The notes under the pieces: generated by a model
What the model saw: the letters and a program-made list of their open reading frames with translations, nothing else
What the model was told of the DNA's origin: nothing
Database searches by the model: none
From: Halopseudomonas maritima
GTDB taxonomy: Bacteria > Pseudomonadota > Gammaproteobacteria > Pseudomonadales > Pseudomonadaceae
NCBI RefSeq assembly: GCF_021545785.1
Contig: NZ_CP079801.1
Location: 372,001 to 436,000, forward strand
Direction: 5' to 3'
Length of the DNA: 64,000 nucleotides
Part shown: piece by piece, positions 18,544-27,261 of the stretch
Layout of the letters: every line of letters starts with the position of its first letter
How positions within the stretch are numbered: position 1 is the stretch's first letter
Made by a program: the position numbers and the translations under genes

Positions 18544-19440
18544 TCAGGCCTCGTCAGCCTCCGCACTGTCTTCCTTGGCCGGTGCCGGGGCGCCGGTCAA
18601 CATGGCCAGAATGCCAGCCAGACGATCTCGCATCTCGCTGCGCGATACAATCATATCGAGCGCGCCGTGCTCCAGCAGGAACTCACTGCGCTGGAACCCG
18701 GGCGGCAGTTTCTCACGTACCGTCTGTTCGATCACGCGCGGGCCGGCAAAACCGATCAGCGCATTGGGTTCAGCGACATTCAGGTCACCCAACATCGCCA
18801 GACTGGCAGAAACGCCGCCATAGACCGGGTCGGTCATAACGGAGATAAAGGGAATACCCTCTTCACGCAGGCGGGCCAGTGCGGCGCTGGTCTTGGCCAT
18901 CTGCATCAACGAGAACAGCGCTTCCTGCATGCGCGCGCCGCCGGAGGCAGAAAAGCAGACATAAGGGATGCGCTCTTTCAAGGCAATCTCGGCGCCACGC
19001 ACAAAACGTGCACCGACGACACTGCCCATCGAGCCGCCCATGAAGCTGAACTCAAACGCACTGGCTACGATCGGCGATCCTTTGAGTGCACCCTGCATCA
19101 CGACCAAGGCGTCTTTCTCACCGGTTTCCTTCTGCGCAGCGGTCAGACGGTCCTTGTATTTCTTGCTGTCGCGGAACTTCAGACGGTCAACCGGCTCTAG
19201 TTCGGCGCCGATTTCCTGGCGACCCTCGGCGTCGAGGAAGATATCCAGGCGGCGACGCGCACCAATACGCAGGTGATGGCTGCACTTGGGGCAGACATCC
19301 AGATTTTTCTCCAGCTCCGGCCGATACAGCACCGCATCACAGGACGGGCACTTGCGCCAGAGCCCTTCGGGTACGCTGCTTTTCTGTGCTTCGGAGCGCA
19401 CAATGGAGGGAATCAGTTTGTCCACCAACCAGTTGCTCAT
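18544..19440 (-). CDS. accD: Acetyl-CoA carboxylase carboxyltransferase subunit beta
   Basis: 298 residues. AccD is the beta subunit of the carboxyltransferase that makes malonyl-CoA for fatty-acid synthesis. A four-cysteine zinc finger is visible at residues 31, 34, 50 and 53 (CPSC...CPKC), followed by the crotonase-like carboxyltransferase core (ASGGARMQEALFSLMQMAK). It lies between trpA and folC on the same strand. Confidence 0.97.
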   Translation of the reverse strand: MSNWLVDKLIPSIVRSEAQKSSVPEGLWRKCPSCDAVLYRPELEKNLDVCPKCSHHLRIGARRRLDIFLDAEGRQEIGAELEPVDRLKFRDSKKYKDRLTAAQKETGEKDALVVMQGALKGSPIVASAFEFSFMGGSMGSVVGARFVRGAEIALKERIPYVCFSASGGARMQEALFSLMQMAKTSAALARLREEGIPFISVMTDPVYGGVSASLAMLGDLNVAEPNALIGFAGPRVIEQTVREKLPPGFQRSEFLLEHGALDMIVSRSEMRDRLAGILAMLTGAPAPAKEDSAEADEA

Positions 19441-19498
19441 CGCCTTTCCTTCTTTGTTGTCAGCTCAGTCAACGCTGCCTGCGGGCAGCGGACGTTGT

Positions 19499-20302
19499 TC
19501 AGCGGTCCATAGCGCCGCGCATATCGGCGATGATCGCCGAAATCGCCTTGCGCGCTGCGTCTGGATTGTCGGCATTGGCCGCAATCTGATTGACCAGCAC
19601 AGACCCGACCACCACGCCATCGGCCACCTCGGCAACCGCTGCGGCTGAAGCGCCATCGCGGATGCCGAAACCAACGCCAATCGGCAAGTCGGTTACCGTA
19701 CGCAGCATGTCCAATTTGTTTGCTACATCGGTGACGTCCAAAGCACTGGATCCGGTCACACCTTTCAGAGAAACATAATAGACATAGCCGCTGGCCTGCT
19801 GACAAATCGAGCGCGCGCGCTCGGCCGTGGTCGTTGGCGCCAACAGGAAAATCGTATCCAGCCCTCGTGCCTTGAACAGCGGCACTACCTCAGCCGCCTC
19901 CTCCGGCGGCAGGTCGACGGTCAGCACACCGTCAACACCCGCCTCGGCCGCCTCACGGGCAAATTCATCATAGCCCATGCGCTCGACCGGGTTGAGATAG
20001 CCCATGAGTACAACCGGCGTTTCGTTATCACGCTGGCGAAACTCGGCAACCATCTCCAACACCTGCCGCAGGCTGACCTCATGGGCCAGGGCGCGCTCCA
20101 TCGCCAACTGGATGACCGGACCATCTGCCATCGGATCGGAGAACGGGATGCCCAGCTCAATAACGTCGGCGCCGGCGGCGACCAGGTCATGCATCAGTGG
20201 CAGGGTAACCGCCGGGGCAGGATCACCGGCAGTAATGTAAGGGATCAGCGCCTTGCGGCCAGCGGCCTGCAGGGCGGAAAAACGGGCTTGAATTCGGCTC
20301 AT
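19499..20302 (-). CDS. trpA: Tryptophan synthase alpha subunit
   Basis: 267 residues from the ATG at 20302; a TTG at 20311 is less likely. It cleaves indole-3-glycerol phosphate and channels indole to TrpB. The catalytic Glu and Asp are seen in IELGIPFSDPMADGP, and the phosphate-binding loop in VGFGIRDG. It starts 14 nt after the trpB stop. Confidence 0.96.
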   Translation of the reverse strand: MSRIQARFSALQAAGRKALIPYITAGDPAPAVTLPLMHDLVAAGADVIELGIPFSDPMADGPVIQLAMERALAHEVSLRQVLEMVAEFRQRDNETPVVLMGYLNPVERMGYDEFAREAAEAGVDGVLTVDLPPEEAAEVVPLFKARGLDTIFLLAPTTTAERARSICQQASGYVYYVSLKGVTGSSALDVTDVANKLDMLRTVTDLPIGVGFGIRDGASAAAVAEVADGVVVGSVLVNQIAANADNPDAARKAISAIIADMRGAMDR

Positions 20303-20316
20303 GGATAACAACTCGA

Positions 20317-21534
20317 CTAGATGCTGATGCCGTCGATGCCGGCGACGGTGTGAATGTCCTTGTCGCCGCGACCGGACAGGTTGATCACGACAATCTGCTC
20401 AGGGCTCATGCTGGCAGCCAGCTTCATGCCATAAGCAATTGCGTGACTGGACTCCAGCGCCGGCATGATGCCTTCGACGCGGGTCAGCTCGCGGAACGCG
20501 TGCAATGCCTCATCGTCTGTGGCATCCACGTATTCAACCCGACCGATATCCTTGAGCCAGCTGTGCTCAGGGCCCACGCCCGGGTAATCAAGCCCGGCCG
20601 ATACCGAGTGGGTTTCGATGATCTGACCGGCTTCATCGGACATCAGATAGGTGCGGTTGCCGTGCAGCACACCCGGCTGCCCAGCGCTCAACGGCGCCGC
20701 ATGCTCGCCAGTAGCGATGCCGTGGCCACCCGCCTCAACCCCGTACATGCGTACGCCTGCATCATTCAGGAATGGGTGGAACAGACCGATGGCGTTGGAA
20801 CCACCACCGACGCAGGCGACCAGCGCATCAGGCAAGCGGCCGGCCTGGGCCAGACACTGCTCGCGCGCTTCGCGGCCGATGACGCACTGAAAGTCACGTA
20901 CCAGCTCAGGGTAAGGATGCGGGCCTGCGACGGTGCCGATGATGTAGAAGGTATCGTCGATGTTGGTGACCCAGTCGCGCATGGCCTCATTCATCGCATC
21001 TTTGAGCGTACGCGAGCCAGAGGTGACCGGAATGACTTCGGCACCCAGCAGCTTCATGCGGTACACGTTCAGCGCCTGACGGCGAACATCCTCGGCGCCC
21101 ATGTAAACCTGGCACTTCAGGCCCAGACGCGCAGCGACCGTCGCCGTTGCCACGCCGTGCTGTCCGGCACCGGTCTCGGCGATCACGCGCGGCTTGCCCA
21201 TATGCTTGGCCAAGAGCGCCTGACCAATGGTGTTGTTCACCTTGTGCGCGCCGGTGTGGTTGAGATCTTCGCGCTTCAGGTAGATCTGCGCGCCACCCAC
21301 TTTTTGCGTCAGCCGCTCGGCCAGATACAGCGGCGATGGACGGCCAACGTAGAAAGCCAGATCCCGGTCAAACTCAGCCTGAAAAGCCGGGTCATCAGAG
21401 AGCTTGCGGTACAGACGCTCCAGCTCATCCAGCGCGTCCATCAGCGTCTCGGACACAAAGCGACCGCCGTAGGGGCCAAAATGCCCGCGCGCATCAGGCA
21501 CTGCGGAAAAATCGATGGGGTTGGACTCAGACAC
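20317..21534 (-). CDS. trpB: Tryptophan synthase beta subunit
   Basis: 405 residues. A PLP enzyme that condenses indole with serine. The PLP lysine is in NHTGAHKVNNTIGQA, and the phosphate-binding glycine loop is CVGGGSNAIG. The start overlaps the end of trpF by 8 nt, so trpF-trpB-trpA are co-transcribed. In P. aeruginosa trpBA lie elsewhere with trpI; here they sit between trpF and accD. Confidence 0.97.
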   Translation of the reverse strand: MSESNPIDFSAVPDARGHFGPYGGRFVSETLMDALDELERLYRKLSDDPAFQAEFDRDLAFYVGRPSPLYLAERLTQKVGGAQIYLKREDLNHTGAHKVNNTIGQALLAKHMGKPRVIAETGAGQHGVATATVAARLGLKCQVYMGAEDVRRQALNVYRMKLLGAEVIPVTSGSRTLKDAMNEAMRDWVTNIDDTFYIIGTVAGPHPYPELVRDFQCVIGREAREQCLAQAGRLPDALVACVGGGSNAIGLFHPFLNDAGVRMYGVEAGGHGIATGEHAAPLSAGQPGVLHGNRTYLMSDEAGQIIETHSVSAGLDYPGVGPEHSWLKDIGRVEYVDATDDEALHAFRELTRVEGIMPALESSHAIAYGMKLAASMSPEQIVVINLSGRGDKDIHTVAGIDGISI

Positions 21535-22141
21535 GCTTCACCTCTTGAACAAACGCGTTAATTTTTTCCAGATCCTTGATGCCCTTGGCCGCCTCAACGC
21601 CACCGCTGACGTCTACCGCCCAGGGCTGCATTTCATCAATCGCCTGACGCACGTTGGCAGCCGTCAGGCCGCCGGCCAGTACCAGATTCCAGTCGCGCTC
21701 GCGCGGCACCAGGCGCCAGTCAAATACTTCACCAGTGCCACCCGGCACGCCCGGCTTGTAGCTGTCGAGCAAAATACCACTGGCACCAGGCCACTGGGCA
21801 GCCACATCCTGCAGTTGGTCAGCGCTGCGTACCCGCACCGCCTTCAGATAAGGACGGCCGAACTGACGACAGTAGTCGTCACTCTCCTCGCCGTGAAACT
21901 GCAACACATCTAGCGGCACCTCAGCCAGCACCGCACGCACCGCGTCGGGCTCAGCGTCAACAAACAGGCCAACGGTGGTCACAAATGGCGGCAGGGCAGC
22001 GACTATGCGGGCAGCCTGGCGGGCGTCGACGGCGCGGGGGCTCGGCGCGTAAAACACCAAACCAATGGCATCGGCACCCGCAGCCGCTGCAGCGAGCGCA
22101 TCCTGCTCACGAGTGATGCCGCATATCTTGATTCGAGTCAT
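21527..22141 (-). CDS. trpF: Phosphoribosylanthranilate isomerase
   Basis: 204 residues with a TIM-barrel fold. It isomerises N-(5'-phosphoribosyl)anthranilate to CdRP. The opening IKICGITREQDA (catalytic Cys) and the closing block AVDVSGGVEAAKGIKD (catalytic Asp) are intact. It is stand-alone, not fused to trpC, and lies between truA and trpB. Confidence 0.96.
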   Translation of the reverse strand: MTRIKICGITREQDALAAAAAGADAIGLVFYAPSPRAVDARQAARIVAALPPFVTTVGLFVDAEPDAVRAVLAEVPLDVLQFHGEESDDYCRQFGRPYLKAVRVRSADQLQDVAAQWPGASGILLDSYKPGVPGGTGEVFDWRLVPRERDWNLVLAGGLTAANVRQAIDEMQPWAVDVSGGVEAAKGIKDLEKINAFVQEVKRV

Positions 22142-22192
22142 TGCCTGCGCCGTTTCAAAGGGAGTCGATGTTAGCAGATAGGGCCACAGGCG

Positions 22193-23053
22193 TCAGTCCA
22201 GCACATCCGGCAACGCGGACAGAAAGTGCGGCCCCAGATAGCGCTGCGGCAGCTCAAAATGCGCCGGGTAGGTCACATCGACCAGGTACAGGCCGTAGGC
22301 CGGCGCGGTCAGACCGCCCTGGGCTCGGTCACGGGCAGCCAGCACCTGAGCCGCCCAATCTACCGGCTGCTCACCACAGCCAATCTGCATCAGCACACCC
22401 GCGATATTGCGCACCATGTGGTGCAAAAAGGCGTTGGCGCGGATATCCAGCACGATAAAACGGCCAAACTCGATCAGCTCAAGGTGATGAATGGTCTTGA
22501 TCGGTGATTTGGCCTGACAGCCGACCGCCCGGTAGGAGGTGAAATCATGCGTGCCCACCAGCACCTTGGCCGCCGCGCGCATGCGCTCGAGATCAAGCGG
22601 GCGATAGTTCCAGGTCACCTCGTGAGCGAGGTGGGCCGGCCGTATCGGGTCGTTGTAGATCACATAGCGATAGCGCCGCGCCTCGGCAGAAAAGCGTGCG
22701 TGAAAGTCCTGACCGATAGGCATTACCCAACTGAGCGAAATGTCCGGCGGCAGATTGGCGTTGGCACCGTGGATCCAGTTACGCGGCGAGCGCACCGCAT
22801 CACTGTCGAAATGGATCACCTGGCAGGACGCGTGCACACCGGCATCCGTGCGACCGGCACAGAATATCTGTACTGGGTGGTTGGCAACCCGGCTGAGGGC
22901 TTTTTCAACCGCCTCTTGCACACTGGGCACCCCTTTCTGCTGGCGCTGCCAGCCGCGATAGGCGCTGCCGCGGTATTCCACGCAAGCGGCGACCCTTGAA
23001 ACAACAGCGGCCGCCCCGGGGGCGGCCGCTTGGCTTACTGCGTTGTCTACCAT
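22193..23053 (-). CDS. truA: tRNA pseudouridine(38-40) synthase TruA
   Basis: 286 residues. It converts uridines 38-40 of the anticodon stem-loop. The catalytic aspartate is in AGRTDAGVHA, and the family blocks around DFHARFSAEARRYRY and GTHDFTSYRA are present. The first base of its ATG is the last base of the fimV stop (TGATG), so it depends on fimV translation. The N-terminal 20 or so residues are an Ala-rich extension encoded by a perfect GC-rich inverted repeat. Confidence 0.95.
   Translation of the reverse strand: MVDNAVSQAAAPGAAAVVSRVAACVEYRGSAYRGWQRQQKGVPSVQEAVEKALSRVANHPVQIFCAGRTDAGVHASCQVIHFDSDAVRSPRNWIHGANANLPPDISLSWVMPIGQDFHARFSAEARRYRYVIYNDPIRPAHLAHEVTWNYRPLDLERMRAAAKVLVGTHDFTSYRAVGCQAKSPIKTIHHLELIEFGRFIVLDIRANAFLHHMVRNIAGVLMQIGCGEQPVDWAAQVLAARDRAQGGLTAPAYGLYLVDVTYPAHFELPQRYLGPHFLSALPDVLD
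23006..23030. repeat. 25-nt GC-only-core inverted repeat inside the start of truA
   Basis: Arms AGCGGCCGCCCC and GGGGCGGCCGCT are perfectly complementary around one central G. The repeat begins 23 nt after the truA ATG and encodes its Ala/Pro/Gly extension. The hairpin formed in the mRNA would be extremely stable and sits where ribosomes start. Confidence 0.8.
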
Positions 23054-25980
23054 CAGTCAGTCAGGCGCTCCATCATGCTGCGCGCTTCCTGCTGCTGCTG
23101 CTCAGTGCCTTCCTCAACAACCTCGTTGAGAATGTCACGAGCACCTTCCTGGTCACCCATATCGATATAGGCACGGGCCAAGTCGAGTTTGGTGGCACAT
23201 TCGTCGGTGCCCGACAGGAAATCAAACTCATCGTCTTCATCCAGAGAATCGCCCACTGCTTCCTCCGTAGCACTGTCAATCGGGGTGAGATCAGCGTCGC
23301 TGAGCTCGGGCAGCTCGAACGCATCCAACTCCTCGCTCGACTCATCAGCCGCAGGAAACTCCAGATCATCCAGGGCGTCAGTGGGCGACAGTTCAGCGTC
23401 CAACGAAGCCAGCTCGGTGTCTGACAGCGCCAGCGACTGCTCAGCCGCCGGCTCGCTGTCGACCTTGGCAGGCTCGTCCATCGCCTCAAACTCGGCAATC
23501 AGGTTATCGGCCTCAAGCTCTTCGGTCATCGACAGATCAAAATCGCTATCCAGCGCCGCGCCTTGCGGTGCTTCCGGCGACTCCGGCAAGTCAAGGCTGT
23601 CGGTGTCCAGCTCAAAGTCCGACAGATCAAACTCGTCGGCACTCCCAGAGGTCAGCGGCTCGGGTTCTACCGGCTCAGTCACGGTGGTTTCCGCGGCCGG
23701 CTCGTCCAGATCAAAGTCCAGATCAAAGCCGTCGTCGCTGCTTGTGCTTTCTTCTGCCGGCTGTTCTACCGGCGCCTCAGCCAAGACATCTTCCAGGGGG
23801 ACCGCCGCCTCGGACCCGCTGGCGTCATCACCCAGATCAAACTCGCTGAAGTCAAAATCCATGTCTTCTTCGACAGGTGCCGGCTCAGCCGACGGCTCAG
23901 GCGACAGCAGCAGCTCGTCGTCATCCTCCAACACGACAGCCGCGACGCCCGCCGCGGCCGCAGCCATCAGCGGGAAGCGCGCGTCCAGCTCGGCAATGCG
24001 ATCAGCCTGGTTACCCTGGGCCTCCAGCACTGCACGCTGCTCACGGTAGCTCTCAGCGTTTTCCAGCAGGCCTTCGACTTCCATCAGTTTCAGGCGCAGG
24101 TCGCTACGCTCGGAGTCGGCCGCAATGGCGTCCACCAGTACGTCGCGGGCTTCCTGTGGCTTGCCATAGGCCAGCAGTGCGTCCGCTTCAACCAAGGGAT
24201 CAGCAGCCAAGCTCAGGTCATCCTGGTCACCATCTTCAATACCAGCCAGCGCTACGTTGAAGTCATCCGCCTCCTGCGCATCCAGATCCGACTTGTCGTC
24301 GGCGGCGTTAGCAATGAAGTTATCGGCCATTTCAGCTTCACGTCGTGCGTTGCGACGCGACAGCGACATCAACACCAGCAGCAGTAGCAAAATCGCGACG
24401 ACACCGCCGCCGATCAACACCATCTGGTTCTGCATCAAACCTTGCAGCACGGAGGCAGGATCCTTGGGAGCTGCGACGGGTTCTGCCGGCGTGGCGGGCT
24501 GCTGCGGCTCAGCCTGCTCTGGCTCAGCGGGCGCTTCGGTGACAGGCGCTACCACGGGCGTCTCGCTGATGTCAGCCTCGGCCTCTGTAGCCACCTGCTC
24601 TTCGCCCAGCGCATCGCCCTGTTCAAGCTCGGCAGCAGTTTCAGCCGCGTCGGCTTCAGCAAGGTCTTGCGCGGCATCTGCGGCGGCATCGCTATCAAGC
24701 TCGGCAGCAATCGCGTCGAGCGCTGCCGCTTGCTCCTCGCTGTCAACGATGTCTTGCAGATCAGCCTGCGGCTCGGGCGTCAGCTCGGTGTTGTCACCAC
24801 CGTCAGCGACCTGCTCCTGCAGGGCTGCCAGTTGGGCGTCCTTCAACTCCAGCAGGCGCTGCAGGGTTTCAACCTGGCCCTGCACGTCGCCAAGACGATC
24901 ATTCAACTCGGCCTTTTCACGCTCGGCTGAATCCAGTTGCTCCTTGGCGCGATCAAGCGCGTCACGCAGCTGGGCGTCTTCGGCAGCATTACCAGCGGCA
25001 GCATCACCGCCGCCATCGGCCGCATTGTCATCAGCACCTGACACCAGGCGCAGGGAGTCTTCTGTATTGACCGCCTCGGGCGCAGCGCCTGCGCTCTCAC
25101 GCGGACGAGCGTCCAGCTGGGGTGCGCTGGCCTCAGCCGCGGCCGGAGCACGCCCCTCACGCCAGGCGCGGTTTTGCGCGGCAACCTCGGCCACCGCTTC
25201 GCTGTTGCTGCGACGGCTGGCCTGCTCGGCTGACGGCATGGTCAGGGTCTGCCCAGCCTTGAGCTGGTTAATGTTGCCGTTGCTGAAAGCCCCGGGGTTG
25301 AGATCCTGAATGGCCAGCATGGTCTGATGGACACTGGCGCCCTGAGGGCGATTGCGCAGCGCCAGATCCCACAACGTGTCAGAACGGCCTGTGCGCACCT
25401 GACCGTCACTGGCTGGGGCCGGTGTGCGGCTGGCAGTACTTTGCGTAGCCGGTGCTGACACCGCAGCGGCAGACGCCAAGCCCGCCGCACTGGGCCGCGC
25501 AGGAGCTACTCGCGGCGCAGGCATTGCACCGCTGCTGGACGGCGCACGCACCGAACTGCTGCTTATAACGGGGGTAGGCTGGTACAACGGCGGATCAAGC
25601 AGGACGGTAAACTCACGCAGCACCTTGCCAGAGGGCCAGCGCACTTCCATCAGGAAATTGAGGAAAGGTTCGCTGACCGGACGATTGGAGGTCACGCGGA
25701 TGACCGAACGGCCATTGGGTTTGACGATGGGCTGAAACTTGAGGTCAGTCAGAAAAAAGGGGCGCTCAATGCCGGCCCGCCCGAACTCATCGGGCGAAGC
25801 CAGAACAGTGCGAATTTCGTCGCTGGAGAGGTCGCGGACTTGAACCAGATCGATTTCCGCTTGCAGCGGCTGGTTCAGTGACGATTGCAGATGGATATCG
25901 CCTACCCCCAACGCGTGAACCATTCCGGACGACATCACGGCACTTGCTGCGGCGACAGCGATAACCAATTTGCGAACCAT
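23053..25980 (-). CDS. fimV: FimV, polar pilus/type II secretion hub protein
   Basis: 975 residues. A signal peptide ends near MVHALG. The FimV N-terminal domain (LQSSLNQPLQAEI, FLNFLMEVRWPSG) comes next, a LysM domain lies around residues 193-245, and a coiled coil precedes a single transmembrane helix near 515-540. A very acidic cytoplasmic region of repeated Asp/Glu-Phe segments (FDLSDFELD, FDFSEFDLG) follows, ending in the FimV C-terminal domain (KLDLARAYIDMGDQEGARDIL). FimV promotes type IV pilus assembly and twitching, and activates CyaB in P. aeruginosa. The position before truA is conserved. Confidence 0.95.
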   Translation of the reverse strand: MVRKLVIAVAAASAVMSSGMVHALGVGDIHLQSSLNQPLQAEIDLVQVRDLSSDEIRTVLASPDEFGRAGIERPFFLTDLKFQPIVKPNGRSVIRVTSNRPVSEPFLNFLMEVRWPSGKVLREFTVLLDPPLYQPTPVISSSSVRAPSSSGAMPAPRVAPARPSAAGLASAAAVSAPATQSTASRTPAPASDGQVRTGRSDTLWDLALRNRPQGASVHQTMLAIQDLNPGAFSNGNINQLKAGQTLTMPSAEQASRRSNSEAVAEVAAQNRAWREGRAPAAAEASAPQLDARPRESAGAAPEAVNTEDSLRLVSGADDNAADGGGDAAAGNAAEDAQLRDALDRAKEQLDSAEREKAELNDRLGDVQGQVETLQRLLELKDAQLAALQEQVADGGDNTELTPEPQADLQDIVDSEEQAAALDAIAAELDSDAAADAAQDLAEADAAETAAELEQGDALGEEQVATEAEADISETPVVAPVTEAPAEPEQAEPQQPATPAEPVAAPKDPASVLQGLMQNQMVLIGGGVVAILLLLLVLMSLSRRNARREAEMADNFIANAADDKSDLDAQEADDFNVALAGIEDGDQDDLSLAADPLVEADALLAYGKPQEARDVLVDAIAADSERSDLRLKLMEVEGLLENAESYREQRAVLEAQGNQADRIAELDARFPLMAAAAAGVAAVVLEDDDELLLSPEPSAEPAPVEEDMDFDFSEFDLGDDASGSEAAVPLEDVLAEAPVEQPAEESTSSDDGFDLDFDLDEPAAETTVTEPVEPEPLTSGSADEFDLSDFELDTDSLDLPESPEAPQGAALDSDFDLSMTEELEADNLIAEFEAMDEPAKVDSEPAAEQSLALSDTELASLDAELSPTDALDDLEFPAADESSEELDAFELPELSDADLTPIDSATEEAVGDSLDEDDEFDFLSGTDECATKLDLARAYIDMGDQEGARDILNEVVEEGTEQQQQEARSMMERLTD

Positions 25981-26154
25981 AGCGAAAATCCTTTGCTTTT
26001 ATCGTTTTTTCACGCTTCGACGTACCTGTTGCGACAAACCGGCCACTTGTTCTATTTCCCCACCCGGTCTGTGCTTGGTGCAGTCACGACGGCCAAACGG
26101 TTTCAGTTCCTGCAAACCTAACCTGCTTGATACAAAAACACTAGCAAGTATCGA

Positions 26155-27174
26155 TTACAAATAGCCTTTTATCAACAAGTCGGCAACCATCAGACTGTTA
26201 AGTGCGACACCTTTACGCAAATTATCAGACACAATCCACAAATGCGTAGTGTTCGCCTGGTTGGCGTCCTGGCGCACACGCCCCACCCACACCTGATCGG
26301 ACCCTGTGGCGTCGGTCACCGGCGTCGGATAGCCACCCGCCTCAGCCTTGTCCAACACCTTGATGCCCTTGGCTCGGCGCAGCACGTTAATGACCCGCTG
26401 GCTGTCCAGCGGCTCGGCGGTAGTCACCTGCATCATCTGCGCAGTGCCGTAAAACAGCGGCACCATGACACAGTTGGCCAGCACCGGCAGCGACGGCAGG
26501 CCCAGCACCTCGGTAATACCCGCCACCAGATCGCGCTCTTCGCGACTGGCGCCCGTCTCGTCCAGGTCACTGACGCAGGGCTGCAGGTTGAATGCAGACT
26601 GCTTGGCCAGCGCACCACCCTTTTCGATCGGCTGACCATTGAGCAAACGGCCTGTTTCCATTGCCAGCCCCTCAACCGCAGGCTTGCTGTGGGTCGACAT
26701 GGATTGATAGGTCGCCACGCTGACGCGCTGCACCGGCGACATGCCATCCAGCGCCTTGAGCACCAGCGCGCTCTGCAGCACCTGGCTGTCCGGACAGGCA
26801 ACGACCCGTCGCTGCACCGCATCAGCCAACACCTGCGAATTGACCTCGGCAACAACCGTGGCGCCCTGGCCAGTCAACAGCCCGGTGGTATCGACCACCA
26901 GTGCGCCAGCCTCACGAATAGCGCCGATACACTGCAGACCAAAATCACGATCGCCGGCCACAATGGCCAGCTTGACGCTGGCAAAGTCGAAGCTGCTCAG
27001 CGCCTCTACCCGCACACTCTGGCCATTGATCATGCGGCGCTCGCCGGCCTCGTCATCCACGTCCACCAGACGCACCTGACCAAAGGGGTAGCTGTGCTCT
27101 TCCAGCACGTTGACCAGCATGTCACCGACCAGGCTGCTTACCCCTACAATTGCTATATCCGCTACGTTGCTCAT
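26155..27174 (-). CDS. usg: USG-1-like protein, catalytically degenerate aspartate-semialdehyde dehydrogenase homologue
   Basis: 339 residues from the ATG at 27174, with AGGGC upstream. It has the Asd NAD(P)-binding start IAIVGVSSLVGDMLV and a dimerisation domain, and lies next to the true asd as in Pseudomonas. The active-site cysteine context is VACPDS rather than the usual NC(S/T). The position of the catalytic histidine in VP-FYGH enzymes reads VPLFYGTAQ. It probably lacks dehydrogenase activity. Its role is unknown. Confidence 0.88.
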   Translation of the reverse strand: MSNVADIAIVGVSSLVGDMLVNVLEEHSYPFGQVRLVDVDDEAGERRMINGQSVRVEALSSFDFASVKLAIVAGDRDFGLQCIGAIREAGALVVDTTGLLTGQGATVVAEVNSQVLADAVQRRVVACPDSQVLQSALVLKALDGMSPVQRVSVATYQSMSTHSKPAVEGLAMETGRLLNGQPIEKGGALAKQSAFNLQPCVSDLDETGASREERDLVAGITEVLGLPSLPVLANCVMVPLFYGTAQMMQVTTAEPLDSQRVINVLRRAKGIKVLDKAEAGGYPTPVTDATGSDQVWVGRVRQDANQANTTHLWIVSDNLRKGVALNSLMVADLLIKGYL

Positions 27175-27210
27175 TGCCCTGCCCTGCATATTCATGTTGC
27201 GCAAATACAA

Positions 27211-27239
27211 AGGGCACCCCGCCACCGGCGGGATGCCCT
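27211..27239 (-). terminator. Probable terminator or attenuating hairpin after asd
   Basis: On the minus strand AGGGCATCCCGCC pairs with GGCGGGGTGCCCT around a short loop, and the sequence after it is TTGTATTTG. The T run is short, so read-through into usg is likely. Confidence 0.65.
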
Positions 27240-27261
27240 GTTTAACATCAGCCCAGAGGCC

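Noticed and set aside
24257..25309. A Ser/Ala-rich 350-codon open frame opposite fimV
   Set aside because: Antisense of the acidic, Ala-rich fimV region; low-complexity composition explains its openness.
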